Shown here: piece after piece, positions 20,685 to 30,665 of the stretch | Layout of the letters: each line of letters starts with the position of its first letter | Position numbering within the stretch: position 1 is the stretch's first letter | Assembly (NCBI GenBank): GCA_016870975.1 | Contig: VGAE01000012.1 | Span: 1 to 48,208, forward strand | Direction of reading: 5' to 3' | Length of the DNA stretch: 48,208 nucleotides | From: Actinomycetota bacterium | Lineage (GTDB): Bacteria > Actinomycetota > Actinomycetes > Nanopelagicales > Nanopelagicaceae | Made by a program: the position numbers and the translations under genes | The notes under the pieces: model-generated | Database searches by the model: none | Seen by the model: only the letters and a program-made list of their open reading frames with translations | What the model was told of the DNA's origin: nothing

Positions 20685-21953
20685 TCACTCTCGGATTTGG
20701 CCTTCGCCTCTCACTATCCAAGTCGTAGTAGTCATCGCTTCTAGACCCATTGGGCCGCGAGCATGAAGTTTCTGGTTTGAGATACCAATCTCAGCTCCAA
20801 ACCCCATTTCTTCACCATCTGTGAATCTTGTCGAAGTATTTACCATAACTGCAGCACAATCTGAGAGCGATATGAATCTCTCAATGGTGGGCTCATCTTC
20901 GGAAACTATGGCTTCCGTATGTTGTGTTCCGAATTTGTTTATGTGTTCAATAGCCTCGTCTACATTTGAAACAAACGCGATATTCATCTCCAATGTTCCG
21001 TATTCAGTACCCCAAGATTCGCTAGATGCCATCGACGCCGCGATCTTGTTCCTTTTCGCAACTTTTAGTGATTGAGCATCGCAATTAAGCTTAACCCCAC
21101 GGGAGCTCAATTCGTGGAGAGCTTTAGCTAAGAAATCATCCGAAATAGCTGAGTGAACTAGAAGTGTCTCGGCTGCGTTACATACCGAAGGACGATGGGT
21201 CTTAGAGTTAACAATTATCGGAATCGCTCTCTCTAAATTCGCATATTGGTCGATATAAACATGGCAAACTCCGGCACCAGTTTCAATTGTGGGAACTAAT
21301 GCTTCATCAACAACTTTTCTGATTAGAGAGGCGGATCCACGAGGAATGACCAAATCAACTTTTCCTCTTGCATGAAGAAGAGCTCGAACAGTATCTCTGT
21401 CATCTGATTGAATTAGTTGGATTACTTCAGGTGAAATACTCGTCTTAGTTAGAGCATTCTTCATGACTTTAACGAGAATCTCGTTACTGTATCTTGCAGT
21501 AGCAGATCCCCTGAGGAGGGCAGCATTTCCTGACATTAAAAGGATGACCGAGGCATCGATAGTTACATTTGGGCGAGCCTCATAAATCATTCCTACTACT
21601 CCGAATGGAACCGTAACTAAATTTTGTTTCAATCCGTTAGGCAGCGTTCCCGATTTCAAAATTCTGCCTAATGGATCGGGAAGAGATGCGACCTTTCTAT
21701 TGCTTTCAACTATTCCGGTAATTCGTTTATTTGTTAACTCCAACCTATCGAGAAGGCTTTCCGAAAGGCCTGCAGACCTCTCGCGATTCATATCTTCCTG
21801 ATTGGCCGCCAGAATCTCGTCCACATTACTTTCGAGCGCACCGGCAATTGCGTGAATTGCTGCCCGGCGGGATTCGATACTACTTCCCCGCAAAGTAATG
21901 GAGGCGTTTCTCGCTTTTCCAGCCAAATCAGCGATTAACAAATCATTACTCAT
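20685..21953 (-). CDS. proA: glutamate-5-semialdehyde dehydrogenase (gamma-glutamyl phosphate reductase)
   Basis: A 422-residue NADPH-dependent enzyme of proline synthesis that reduces glutamyl 5-phosphate. It has the aldehyde-dehydrogenase-like fold. The substrate region reads VPFGVVGMIYEARPNVTID near residue 115. The catalytic Cys lies in THRPSVCNAAETLLVH near residue 258, and the C-terminal GFGAEIGISNQKLHARGPMG is the PROSITE-type signature. Length is typical. Its ATG overlaps the proB stop as ATGA, so the kinase and reductase, which channel a labile intermediate, are probably made together. Confidence 0.97.
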   Translation of the reverse strand: MSNDLLIADLAGKARNASITLRGSSIESRRAAIHAIAGALESNVDEILAANQEDMNRERSAGLSESLLDRLELTNKRITGIVESNRKVASLPDPLGRILKSGTLPNGLKQNLVTVPFGVVGMIYEARPNVTIDASVILLMSGNAALLRGSATARYSNEILVKVMKNALTKTSISPEVIQLIQSDDRDTVRALLHARGKVDLVIPRGSASLIRKVVDEALVPTIETGAGVCHVYIDQYANLERAIPIIVNSKTHRPSVCNAAETLLVHSAISDDFLAKALHELSSRGVKLNCDAQSLKVAKRNKIAASMASSESWGTEYGTLEMNIAFVSNVDEAIEHINKFGTQHTEAIVSEDEPTIERFISLSDCAAVMVNTSTRFTDGEEMGFGAEIGISNQKLHARGPMGLEAMTTTTWIVRGEGQIRE

Positions 21954-23056
21954 AGCAGTACCAAATCATCTCGATGAACTAGTTCACGTTCAAATTCGGC
22001 ACCAAGTTCATCTTTCAATGCGCGAGTTGTCTTGCCTAACATCTGAGGAATTTCTGTGGAATCAAATCCGACTAAACCACGTGCAATCACTTCTCCTGTG
22101 GGGGCAACAATTTCAATTGCATCGCCGGCATTGAATTCACCTGTGGCTTTCGTTACGCCTGCCGCCAACAACGAGACCCCTCTTTCACGAAGCGCTTTAG
22201 CTGCACCCAGGTCTACATGCAATTGTCCACTTACGGTAGAGGCGTGTGCTAACCAAAGCAATCTTGAAGGTTGTTTCTTACCCGAACCTCTAAAGAACGT
22301 TCCCACATTGTCGCCATGTAACGCACTTGCCGCATTTGGAAGTGAAGTCATTATGGTTGAGATACCGCCAACACTGGCAATTCTTGCCGCTTCTATTTTT
22401 GAAGCAATGCCACCACTTCCAATTCGCGAATTGGATCCAATGCGAATGTTTGAAATTGCATTAAAATCCTCTACCTCGCTAATTAATTTAGCCCCTGCGA
22501 CTGTTGGCGCCGAATCGTAGAGGCCATCAACATCAGTAATTATAAGTAATAAATCTGCACCAACCAGGTGTGAAATTAGTGCAGCTATCCGATCATTATC
22601 ACCAAAACGAATTTCTTGAGTTCCCACCGAATCATTCTCATTTATCACTGGTACAACTCCAAGCTGCAATAATCTATCCAAAGTCTGTTTTATATTTCGA
22701 TAGTGTGATCTTTGGACAATATCCTCAATCGTAATAAGAACTTGGGAACCGATTAGTGAGTGGCGAGCAAGAGATTCCGTGTATCGATGAATCAATAGAC
22801 CTTGCCCCACTGCTGCTGCTGCTTGTTGTGTAGCCAAATCCTTTGGCCTGGCTGCCAAACCTAATGGCGAGATTCCGGCCGCAATCGCGCCAGAAGATAC
22901 AATAACAACATCGATTTCTTTTTTTCTAAGAGTTGCTACCGCATCAACCAAAGTATCTACGGCAATGGGACTTAAGTTTTCAGCATTCGCTCCGGTTAAT
23001 GAGGAAGAGCCAATCTTTATAACTACTCGATGTAGTTTGTTGAATCTCTCGCTCAT
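21950..23056 (-). CDS. proB: glutamate 5-kinase
   Basis: A 368-residue amino-acid kinase that phosphorylates glutamate in the first step of proline synthesis, normally inhibited by proline. The N-terminal [12 protein letters not shown] is the phosphate-binding loop. Then come [29 protein letters not shown] and the [13 protein letters not shown] motif. A C-terminal PUA domain follows from about residue 280 ([20 protein letters not shown]). Its start overlaps the obgE stop as ATGA and its stop overlaps proA. Order obgE-proB-proA resembles that in mycobacteria. Confidence 0.97.
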   Translation of the reverse strand: MSERFNKLHRVVIKIGSSSLTGANAENLSPIAVDTLVDAVATLRKKEIDVVIVSSGAIAAGISPLGLAARPKDLATQQAAAAVGQGLLIHRYTESLARHSLIGSQVLITIEDIVQRSHYRNIKQTLDRLLQLGVVPVINENDSVGTQEIRFGDNDRIAALISHLVGADLLLIITDVDGLYDSAPTVAGAKLISEVEDFNAISNIRIGSNSRIGSGGIASKIEAARIASVGGISTIMTSLPNAASALHGDNVGTFFRGSGKKQPSRLLWLAHASTVSGQLHVDLGAAKALRERGVSLLAAGVTKATGEFNAGDAIEIVAPTGEVIARGLVGFDSTEIPQMLGKTTRALKDELGAEFERELVHRDDLVLL

Positions 23057-24528
23057 CGAATCTCGCCTTCAATTCTTGGTGTCGTTGGATTAGCAACTTG
23101 ATTTTCCCACTGCAGAGCTAGTTCTTCATCATCAAGTTGGTCGATTGCTTCATCGTCAAACTTCTCCCACCCACGTGGAATTCTTAGGTCATCTCCTCTA
23201 GGCCCGGCAAGTAGTTCTGCGCCAGCCTCAATGGTGGGTTCCCAATCAAAAATTACTGCTTCTTTACCGTTTCCAATTCGGACCTCACTACCAGCCTTTG
23301 CTCCTTTTTTGAAAAGTTCTTTTTCAACTCCGAAGCTGGCCAAGCGATCCGCCAAATATCCAATTGCTTCGGCATTTGAAAAATTGGTTTGATGAACCCA
23401 ACGTTCTGGCTTTGTTCCTAATACCGTAAATGATCCATCATCGTTCACTATTACTTCAAAGCCACGATCATCCACAGGCGTTGGCCTAAGAACTATCCTT
23501 GCTTTCTCATCAAATTTCTGGGCCGCTCGGTACTCATTTACAGTTTTTGCCATTGCAAAAAGAAGTTCCGAAAGCCCAATTCGAGCTGCTGCCGAGACTT
23601 GAAAAACTTGAAAACCGCGAGCTTTTAATTTGGGTTCCACCATATCTGCGATGGCTTTGCCGTCAGGTAGATCTATCTTGTTAAGTGCTATTAAACGTGG
23701 ACGGTCACTTAAATCTGCTGAATAGTTCTTTAATTCTGATTCAATGATTTCGAAATCCTTTATCGGATCTCGATCACTCTCTAGCGCTCCGCAATCCAGG
23801 ACATGAACTAATGTGGTACACCGTTCAATATGTCTAAGAAATTCTAAACCTAGCCCTTTGCCGACCGATGCGCCTGGGATTAAACCTGGGACATCTGCAA
23901 CGGTGAATCTGGATTCTCCTGCTTGAACGACGCCTAAATTTGGTGCCAAAGTTGTGAATGGATAGTCCGCTATTTTGGGGCGGGCAGCAGAAATAGCCAC
24001 AATTAATGAAGATTTACCTGCGCTGGGAAATCCAATTAATCCGATATCTGCAACCGATTTAAGTTCTAAAATCAATGTTCGTTTTTCGCCCGGTTCTCCT
24101 AGAAGAGCAAAGCCCGGTGCGCGTCTGCGCGATGAAGATAATGCAGCATTACCCAATCCACCTTGTCCGCCTCTTGCCGCCACAAATCTTGAACCCGTTC
24201 CGACTAAATCAGCCAACACCTTTCCATCTTTTGTAAGCACGACAGTTCCATTTGGCACGCCTAAAATTAAATCATCACCATCGGGTCCATTCTTGAGTGA
24301 TCCATAACCTTGCCGACCAGAAGTTGCATTTCGATGTGGCGAATGATGAAAATCCAGAAGAGTTGTTACGCCTGGGTCGACAACTAGTATCACATCGCCA
24401 CCTCTGCCACCGCTGCCACCATCTGGGCCGCCAAGAGGTACAAATTTTTCACGATGTACTGACACACAGCCATCCCCACCTTTTCCTGCGGCAGCATGGA
24501 GCGTCACACGATCTACAAATGTAGCCAT
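23053..24528 (-). CDS. obgE: Obg family GTPase (ribosome assembly, stringent response)
   Basis: A 491-residue essential GTPase involved in late 50S assembly. The N-terminal Obg fold is glycine-rich, for example [20 protein letters not shown] and [13 protein letters not shown]. The G domain has the P-loop [10 protein letters not shown] near residue 166, switch region [27 protein letters not shown], and the NKID motif [11 protein letters not shown]-terminal OCT domain follows, with an acidic tail (residues about 440-491) as in other actinobacteria. GAGGAGGGAG precedes the ATG. Between it and rpmA lies a hairpin terminator, so obgE may also have its own transcript. Confidence 0.97.
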   Translation of the reverse strand: MATFVDRVTLHAAAGKGGDGCVSVHREKFVPLGGPDGGSGGRGGDVILVVDPGVTTLLDFHHSPHRNATSGRQGYGSLKNGPDGDDLILGVPNGTVVLTKDGKVLADLVGTGSRFVAARGGQGGLGNAALSSSRRRAPGFALLGEPGEKRTLILELKSVADIGLIGFPSAGKSSLIVAISAARPKIADYPFTTLAPNLGVVQAGESRFTVADVPGLIPGASVGKGLGLEFLRHIERCTTLVHVLDCGALESDRDPIKDFEIIESELKNYSADLSDRPRLIALNKIDLPDGKAIADMVEPKLKARGFQVFQVSAAARIGLSELLFAMAKTVNEYRAAQKFDEKARIVLRPTPVDDRGFEVIVNDDGSFTVLGTKPERWVHQTNFSNAEAIGYLADRLASFGVEKELFKKGAKAGSEVRIGNGKEAVIFDWEPTIEAGAELLAGPRGDDLRIPRGWEKFDDEAIDQLDDEELALQWENQVANPTTPRIEGEIR

Positions 24529-24551
24529 TGCGCTCCCTCCTCAGAAAAGCG

Positions 24552-24579
24552 AAAACGGGCCCGTAGTTACGGACCCGTT
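24552..24579 (-). terminator. hairpin terminator between rpmA and obgE
   Basis: AACGGGUCCGU (24579-24569) pairs with ACGGGCCCGUU (24564-24554) across an AACU loop. This is an 11-bp stem with one U-G pair, ending in a short UUUU. A second U-rich patch (CUUUUC) follows. It lies right after rpmA and 24 bases before the obgE start, so it could partly separate ribosomal protein output from obgE-proBA. Confidence 0.65.
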
Positions 24580-24596
24580 ATTAAAAGCCCGTTAGT

Positions 24597-24851
24597 TTAT
24601 GAAACCGGAACGATGTTTACGACGCGTCGACCACGTGCGCTTGAAAATTCGACGGCGCCAGCGGCAAGTGCGAAGAGAGTGTAATCTTTGCCAATTCCAA
24701 CGTTCTTGCCTGGGTGGAACTTAGTTCCGCGTTGACGTACCAATATCTCTCCGCTGTTCACTACTTGGCCATCAAATCTCTTGATACCAAGGTATTGGGG
24801 ATTCGAATCGCGACCATTTCGAGTCGAAGATACGCCTTTTTTGGATGCCAT
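24597..24851 (-). CDS. rpmA: 50S ribosomal protein L27 (bL27)
   Basis: An 84-residue large-subunit protein whose N-terminus reaches the peptidyl transferase centre. It opens [16 protein letters not shown] and has the signature [15 protein letters not shown]-like [15 protein letters not shown] near residue 35, then [16 protein letters not shown]. No N-terminal cleavable extension of the Firmicutes type is present. It lies one base after rplU, the near-universal L21-L27 pair. The hairpin after its stop is probably the end of the ribosomal-protein transcript. Confidence 0.98.
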   Translation of the reverse strand: MASKKGVSSTRNGRDSNPQYLGIKRFDGQVVNSGEILVRQRGTKFHPGKNVGIGKDYTLFALAAGAVEFSSARGRRVVNIVPVS

Positions 24852-24852
24852 C

Positions 24853-25170
24853 TCAGCTCCTTACGTTATTAATCGCGGTGATTTTTACCCGCGTGTTCTT
24901 GGAACGAAAACCTTGTCTACGTCGATACCCAGTCTTAGCTTTGTAGCGGAGAATATTTATTTTCGGACCCTTAACTTCAGAGACAATCTCTCCGGTTACT
25001 TTTACTCCGGATAGTACTTTTGGATCTGAAGTTACTGCGTCACCATCGACAACGAGTACGGCAGGGAAAGTGACAGTTGAACCTGGAGCAGCGTCGATAC
25101 GATCTACAAAAACAGTATCGCCTACCGCAACTTTCTCCTGGCGTCCGCCAGCCTTCACTATCGCGTACAC
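24853..25170 (-). CDS. rplU: 50S ribosomal protein L21 (bL21)
   Basis: A 105-residue large-subunit protein. It begins [20 protein letters not shown] and contains the C-terminal [18 protein letters not shown], the L21 signature. The start is GTG, preceded by GGGGAAGGA. It lies 67 bases after the RNase E/G gene on the same strand, and rpmA follows immediately. The RNase E-rplU-rpmA-obg order matches other actinobacteria. Confidence 0.98.
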   Translation of the reverse strand: MYAIVKAGGRQEKVAVGDTVFVDRIDAAPGSTVTFPAVLVVDGDAVTSDPKVLSGVKVTGEIVSEVKGPKINILRYKAKTGYRRRQGFRSKNTRVKITAINNVRS

Positions 25171-25237
25171 GGTTTCCTTCCCCGATCAAATTAGGAGGCT
25201 AGGTTAGAGATTGATGGTTGTTAGGGTCAAACTGAGT

Positions 25238-27286
25238 TCATGATTTGGGCGTAAGTACCCCTGATGAAGCAGCTCGTCTTCGTCGTCTTCCAAACCGAGG
25301 GCGAACGTCTTCGCTCTCCTCTTTTACTTCGGGAATTGATTCAGGATTCGCCTCAGCTGAATCTAATTCGACTCCAGATTCAAAGGTTGGCGTAATTTCA
25401 CGGTCTAATTTCTTCTTATCAACAGGTTCCATATGAACATGGATACCTCGACCACCACAATGGTCACACGTTGTAGAGAACGCTTCAATCAAGCCTTGGC
25501 CAACTCTCTTTCTTGTCATTTGTACAAGGCCAAGAGAAGTAACTTCAGCAACTTGATGTTTAGTGCGATCCCTACCTAAGCATTCGACTAATCTCCTCAA
25601 AACTTGTTCTCGATTAGATTCTAAAACCATGTCGATGAAATCGATAACAATAATTCCACCTAAGTCTCGAAGTCTAAGTTGGCGCGCAATCTCTTCGGCC
25701 GCCTCTAGATTGTTCTTAGTAACGGTTTCTTCGAGATTGCCGCCTTTGCCGATAAATTTACCGGTGTTGACGTCAATAACCACCATTGCTTCAGTTCTAT
25801 CTATAACTAGTGAACCGCCGGATGGAAGAAATACTTTGCGGTCTAGGGCCTTCGCCAGTTGTTCATCAACACGGTGTTCAGTGAATACATCTTTAGAGCC
25901 GGTCCATTTTTCAACTTTATCCATCAACTCTGGAGCAATATGGCCAAGATAATTTTGAATATCATCCCAAGCATCGACACCTTGGACTGTCATCTTTCGA
26001 AAATCTTCATTGAAGATATCTCGAATCACTCTAATCGTCATATCTGGTTCGCCGTATAGAAGTGATGGAGACTTAGTTGGAGATGTCTCAGACCTCTTCT
26101 TAATGTCTTCCCATTGAGCTTTTAACCTAACGACATCTCGAGTTAATTCATCTTCAGAGGCGCCTTCGGCTGCAGTTCGAACGATTACACCTTCTTCATC
26201 GGTGATTAAATCCTTCAGTACATCTTTTAGGCGATTGCGCTCACTATCTGGAAGACGTCTGGAAATTCCGCTCATTCCACCACCCGGTACATAGACTAAG
26301 TACCGACCAGGGAGTGAAATCTGACTTGTTAATCGAGCGCCTTTTTGGCCAATGGGATCCTTGGTTACTTGCACCAATACTGATTGTCCAGTCTTTAAGA
26401 CTCTTTCAATTTTCCGTTCTTTGTTCTCCGATAGTCCAGATTCATCCCAATTAACCTCACCGGCGTAGAGAACCGCATTTCGACCTTTGCCGATATCTAC
26501 GAATGCCGCTTCCATAGATGGAAGAACATTTTGAACTTTACCGAGATATACGTTTCCTACATAAGAGATATTGCTGCTTCTATTTACGTAATGCTCTACC
26601 AAAATATTATCCTCAAGAATAGCAATTTGAGTGCGGTCTCCAGTCTGCCGAACCAACATCTCGCGATTGACTGATTCGCGGCGCGCTAGAAATTCTGCGT
26701 CGGTAAGAATGGTTCCGCGGCGGCGTTTCTCCTTATAGTCTCCGTATCGCCCACGCTCCCGACCTCTATCTCGCTCTCGGAATCTTTCTCTCCGATCGCG
26801 ACGTTCAAAATTCTTTCGCTCCTTGGGCCGCTCTTGCTGCGGTCGGGATTCTCGTACTTTAACTACAGTTAGTACGCCATCTTCTCCAACGCTCTCTCCA
26901 GGAGTTATTCCATCTGATCCTGATCTGCGACGACGGCGGCGTTTCTTGAATACCGGCTCACCGGCAACCTGATGTTCATTCTTTTCTTTTGTAGTTGCGC
27001 CTTCTTCTTTTGCATCCAGCCCTTCTTCACGATCGGATCGGCGGCGTCCGCGTCCACCGCGCCGGCGGCGTCTGCGACGATTCTCGTTCTCTTGGCTCTC
27101 AGCACTTTTCTTTTCCCCTGGGGGAGCTGTAGTTGGAGCTTGGAAAACTGGGGTCGGAATTGCTGAACTACTCTCTCGCTCTGACTTCTTTTCACTTTTT
27201 TTATCAGATGACTTTTCAGTCGCACCTGATTCAGTAGCGGTTTTTTTAACTGCGCGCTTACGCTTCTTTTTTGGCTCATCAGCCAT
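25238..27286 (-). CDS. rne: ribonuclease E/G family endoribonuclease
   Basis: A 682-residue RNase E/G protein cutting single-stranded RNA in mRNA decay and rRNA maturation. The start chosen is ATG 27286, with AAAGGA seven bases before it. A GTG 21 bases further upstream is in frame. Residues 1-190 are a low-complexity Lys/Arg/Glu-rich extension with RRRRRR runs, a likely disordered RNA-binding arm typical of actinobacterial RNase E. An S1-like domain follows (EHYVNRSSNISYVGNVYLGK). The catalytic region has DVNTGKFIGKGG with metal-binding Asp, and IIVIDFIDM. The zinc link is TTCDHCGGRG near residue 620. It lacks a long C-terminal scaffold, so it is compact compared with E. coli RNase E. rng is an alternative name. 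Confidence 0.93.
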   Translation of the reverse strand: MADEPKKKRKRAVKKTATESGATEKSSDKKSEKKSERESSSAIPTPVFQAPTTAPPGEKKSAESQENENRRRRRRRGGRGRRRSDREEGLDAKEEGATTKEKNEHQVAGEPVFKKRRRRRRSGSDGITPGESVGEDGVLTVVKVRESRPQQERPKERKNFERRDRRERFRERDRGRERGRYGDYKEKRRRGTILTDAEFLARRESVNREMLVRQTGDRTQIAILEDNILVEHYVNRSSNISYVGNVYLGKVQNVLPSMEAAFVDIGKGRNAVLYAGEVNWDESGLSENKERKIERVLKTGQSVLVQVTKDPIGQKGARLTSQISLPGRYLVYVPGGGMSGISRRLPDSERNRLKDVLKDLITDEEGVIVRTAAEGASEDELTRDVVRLKAQWEDIKKRSETSPTKSPSLLYGEPDMTIRVIRDIFNEDFRKMTVQGVDAWDDIQNYLGHIAPELMDKVEKWTGSKDVFTEHRVDEQLAKALDRKVFLPSGGSLVIDRTEAMVVIDVNTGKFIGKGGNLEETVTKNNLEAAEEIARQLRLRDLGGIIVIDFIDMVLESNREQVLRRLVECLGRDRTKHQVAEVTSLGLVQMTRKRVGQGLIEAFSTTCDHCGGRGIHVHMEPVDKKKLDREITPTFESGVELDSAEANPESIPEVKEESEDVRPRFGRRRRRAASSGVLTPKS

Positions 27287-27307
27287 AACAAAATCCTTTT
27301 TTTGCAC

Positions 27308-27462
27308 CCTCTGGGGTGAAATCTTCGGTTGCGCCTTTAGTCCGGATCAGCCGACCGCACCTATAGAGCGGTCTGGCGACCTCTTTCGAGGCGATTACTA
27401 GAGAAGTATGGCATAGATATGAAAGTCGTCCTAATTTCCGCGTTTCTAACAGGAATTTGGCG
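27308..27462 (-). promoter_or_regulatory. spacer between rodA and the RNase E gene with a small hairpin
   Basis: This spacer (155 bases, about 176 counted to the chosen ATG) holds no convincing gene. On the minus strand GACCGC (27373-27368) and GCGGTC (27358-27353) form a 6-bp stem around a nine-base loop. A TATGCCATACT stretch around 27412-27402 could be an extended -10. A promoter and structured 5' UTR for the RNase E gene are plausible. Autoregulation through its own 5' UTR is known for E. coli RNase E, but nothing here proves it. Confidence 0.35.
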
Positions 27463-28611
27463 TTATCTTGATCGCTGGTAAACGTTCTGCAGTAAGCCAA
27501 TACCAATCATATTTGCGAACATACTTGAACCTCCATAAGAGAGAAATGGCAATGGAACGCCGGTCATTGGCATTAACCCCATAGTCATTCCAATATTTTG
27601 AAAAATTTGAAACGAAAACCAGGCAATAACTCCGACTGTAACATTTTGTCCAAATATTTCATTACTGCGTCGAGCAATTGCGAAAGCCCGCATAAGAATC
27701 GATAAATAGAGGATGAGAATCAGCGAAGATCCTAGAAAACCAAGTTCCTCCCCTGCGACGGTAAAGATGAAGTCCGTCTGTTGTTCGGGCACGAATCTGC
27801 CATTGGTCTGGGGACCTTCGAATAAACCTTTGCCAAATAATCCACCTGAACCAATAGTTATTCGAGCTTGCCGTAGTTGATAACCGGTTGCTTGTGGATC
27901 AGCAAATGGATCTACAAACGAACGGAGGCGATTAAGTTGATATTCACTCACTTCACCGCTCACGACAGCTAAATAAGCACCTAAAATTCCCAGCACAATC
28001 AAACCAATCACCCAACGAAGTTTTGCACCAGATGTTGCGATTATTGCGATTACGGCAGCAGAAATAATTAATACAGTTCCCAAGTCTGGCTGAGCAACAA
28101 TAAGTAGAATTGGGACCGCTGCTACCAACAGTGAATAGAGAACTTGTCGATCAGTTGGATGCTTTGCGCCCGCATCACGTTCGGCAAGGATTAGCGCCAT
28201 TCCAACGATAATCGTCAACTTTGCAATCTCCGCAGGCTGAATTTGAAATTCACCAGGAAATGAGATCCAGGATCTTGCCCCGTTGACAGTACTTCCAACT
28301 CCTGGAATTAGGACTAGAAGCAAACCGAGCACGCCTAGCCCCCAAATAATCGGTGTGTAAGCACGTAATAGTCGATAATCGACCAATGTAACGCCAAATG
28401 CGAGCGCCAGGCCAATAATTACATTCAATAATTGTCGCTTTAAGTAATACTCTGGATCTTGCCCGTTTGCGGCAAACCAGTCTCGCGTTGCCGCGTAGAC
28501 CAGCAGAATTCCAATTCCCGTCAAGAGAAGTACAGAGATGTTTATTACCGGATCAGTCCCGAGTAAGAAGCGTTTGCGCTCTACTCTTCGAGATGGGTTA
28601 GTCGTTTGCAT
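27463..28611 (-). CDS. rodA: rod-shape-determining SEDS peptidoglycan glycosyltransferase RodA
   Basis: A 382-residue polytopic membrane protein of the SEDS family (RodA/FtsW) that polymerises lipid II during cell elongation with its partner PBP2. Many hydrophobic helices are visible from about residue 25. Family regions include GSTVNGARSWISFPGEFQIQ followed by PAEIAKL, and the long loop with PEQQTDFIFTVAGEELGFLG. The C-terminal GLMPMTGVPLPFLSYGGSSM is the SEDS signature. It overlaps the PBP2 gene stop as TAATG, so the two partners are co-translated. Context with mreBCD makes RodA much likelier than FtsW. Confidence 0.96.
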   Translation of the reverse strand: MQTTNPSRRVERKRFLLGTDPVINISVLLLTGIGILLVYAATRDWFAANGQDPEYYLKRQLLNVIIGLALAFGVTLVDYRLLRAYTPIIWGLGVLGLLLVLIPGVGSTVNGARSWISFPGEFQIQPAEIAKLTIIVGMALILAERDAGAKHPTDRQVLYSLLVAAVPILLIVAQPDLGTVLIISAAVIAIIATSGAKLRWVIGLIVLGILGAYLAVVSGEVSEYQLNRLRSFVDPFADPQATGYQLRQARITIGSGGLFGKGLFEGPQTNGRFVPEQQTDFIFTVAGEELGFLGSSLILILYLSILMRAFAIARRSNEIFGQNVTVGVIAWFSFQIFQNIGMTMGLMPMTGVPLPFLSYGGSSMFANMIGIGLLQNVYQRSR

Positions 28612-30665
28612 TACGAAGTCTTGCTATCGATAGTTGGAATCTCTGTAACTGGTCCATTGGGAAATATAGCCTTCTTCCCACCTTCACCAAATATGTGTTC
28701 GTAAATTCGACGAACACCGGCACCGCTTATAGTTGCTCCAAATCCTCCTTGGCTGACCATCATCACGACAACATATTTGGGTTTCTTGGCAGGGGCATAC
28801 GATGCAAACCAAGAAGTGTCGTCCTTTGCTGAGCCATCTAAATTCCTTCCAAATACCTGACCGGTTCCGGTCTTTCCACTTACTTCTGCTTGCAATCCCG
28901 AGAATACCCCTCGCGCAGTTCCTGAAGTTACTACTGCTCTCAGTGATCGCTTTAGGAGATCTAGCGTCAAAGAAGAGACTGGTAATTCACCTGTAATCTC
29001 AGGCTCCATCTCTTGAATCACTCTATTTGTCGGTGAAACAATTGCTCTGGCAATTTGAGGTTTCATTAATTTTCCTCCATTCGCAATTGCGCCGTACATA
29101 ACCGCCATTTGGATAGGAGTCATCAATACATCTCCCTGCCCAATTGAGAAGTTCACCATATCTCCTGCTCTGACGCGGTCACCATCTAGACAATTTTCTC
29201 GAGCCAGCGCAATCAAATATGGAGTTAATTGTGATTTTCGGGCTCGGGCTTGGTAGTCGCAGAAAAATTCCTTATTGCGCGCATACCAGGAAGTTTTCCA
29301 TTCTCGACCTGGTAAACGACCTTTAACTTCAGACGGCAAATCAATTCCGGTTCGCCTACCAACACCGAACCCGGCAGCAGCTTTGAAGAAGTGGTCGTTT
29401 GGCGTTGGCTTTGGCTTTAGTCCGCCATCTCGAACCCACTCATCGTAAGCAATTTGATACCAAATCGAGTCGCATGAAATAGCCATTGCAGTTACTAAAT
29501 TTATTCTTCCAGCAGGTTTACTATCGTAATTCCTAAATGTCCGATCTCCGAACGTGACTTCACTGGGACAGTTATACGTGTTTGCCAAGTTGTAATTGGC
29601 AGCGCCTGCGGCAGCTAATGAAACTACTTTGAATGCCGAAGCTGGTGCAAAACTGCCTTGAATAGCTCGGGAAAGTGCAGGAACGCCACTCCGCTCGCTA
29701 TATAACTCTTTAGCTTGTTTAACCGTAATGCCATTTTCCCAAATATTTAAGTCATAGTCCGGATAGGACGCCATCGCTAAAACTCGACCCTTCAAATCCA
29801 TGACAACAGCGGCACCAGAATCGCCACGATATCCATTTGATCTGGCGCGAAAAACTGAATCTCGAAGTTCTTTTTCTACCGCAGCTTGCAGCCTGGCGTT
29901 TATATTTAGAACAAGATGGTTTCCTGGAATTGGTGAAATATTTCCTGATTCTCTTGTGACAGATTCCTTGTTGTTTACTATGACAGTGCGAACTCCAGGA
30001 ACACCGCGCAAAGCATCGTCATATTGGAGCTCAATACCTGCCTTACCTACCAGTTCGTTTCGGTAATACTTCTTTCCTAATTCGTTGTTTAAATCATCTT
30101 CCGTTATTGGTCCGACATATCCGAGAATGTGAGTTGCACGCTCATCCGATTTGGATGGATAGTTGCGGATCGAAACAGGTTCAGCCCCAATGCCCGGGAA
30201 TTGATCTGATCGCTCAACGATTCTTAGTACCTGTTTCTCGGTGGCTTCTTTCGTGATTGGGATGGGTTGATATCTATTTCCAGTCCAACACCCGTTTCGC
30301 TCCTCTTTTGGCAATTCGCCACATAAGCGAGTTCGAACGTAAACATCACTGTATTCCAACTTTAGAATTTGAGAGACCCGCTCAAGAACCACTTTGCCGT
30401 CGTCGCCTAGCTGATCCAGAATTGAGCGATCTGCTGTGACCATTAATCCAGCCTTGTTTGTAGCTAATTTTTCTCCAGTGCTATCTACAATCAGGCCACG
30501 TAAAGCAGGAGTAACAATATCTCTGCTTTGAACATCCAAAGCTGCTTCCTGATAACGAGGACCATCTGCAATTTGAAGATAAAAGAGTCTGCCAAAAAGT
30601 GCAATCATCAATGAAATTACAAAAATTTGAGCGACGAGAATGGCGATGGACGTTCTATCTCTCAT
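28611..30665 (-). CDS. mrdA: penicillin-binding protein 2 (class B transpeptidase, elongation)
   Basis: A 684-residue class B PBP that crosslinks peptidoglycan during side-wall growth. A single N-terminal membrane anchor spans about residues 8-30 (ILVAQIFVISLMIALFGRLF). The pedestal domain follows. The transpeptidase domain shows the active-site SxxK in GSFAPASAFKVVSLAAAG, the second motif SCD in AMAISCDSIWYQ, and KTG in VSGKTGTGQVFG. An insertion with several Cys and aromatic residues (EFFCDYQARARK, ENCLDG) precedes the IGQGDVLMTPIQMA stretch. Its ATG overlaps the mreD stop, and rodA overlaps its own stop. Confidence 0.95.
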   Translation of the reverse strand: MRDRTSIAILVAQIFVISLMIALFGRLFYLQIADGPRYQEAALDVQSRDIVTPALRGLIVDSTGEKLATNKAGLMVTADRSILDQLGDDGKVVLERVSQILKLEYSDVYVRTRLCGELPKEERNGCWTGNRYQPIPITKEATEKQVLRIVERSDQFPGIGAEPVSIRNYPSKSDERATHILGYVGPITEDDLNNELGKKYYRNELVGKAGIELQYDDALRGVPGVRTVIVNNKESVTRESGNISPIPGNHLVLNINARLQAAVEKELRDSVFRARSNGYRGDSGAAVVMDLKGRVLAMASYPDYDLNIWENGITVKQAKELYSERSGVPALSRAIQGSFAPASAFKVVSLAAAGAANYNLANTYNCPSEVTFGDRTFRNYDSKPAGRINLVTAMAISCDSIWYQIAYDEWVRDGGLKPKPTPNDHFFKAAAGFGVGRRTGIDLPSEVKGRLPGREWKTSWYARNKEFFCDYQARARKSQLTPYLIALARENCLDGDRVRAGDMVNFSIGQGDVLMTPIQMAVMYGAIANGGKLMKPQIARAIVSPTNRVIQEMEPEITGELPVSSLTLDLLKRSLRAVVTSGTARGVFSGLQAEVSGKTGTGQVFGRNLDGSAKDDTSWFASYAPAKKPKYVVVMMVSQGGFGATISGAGVRRIYEHIFGEGGKKAIFPNGPVTEIPTIDSKTS

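Noticed and set aside
27279-27506. 75-residue minus-strand frame spanning the rodA 3' end and the RNase E 5' UTR
   Set aside because: Overlaps two real genes out of frame, with no plausible start signal or motif.
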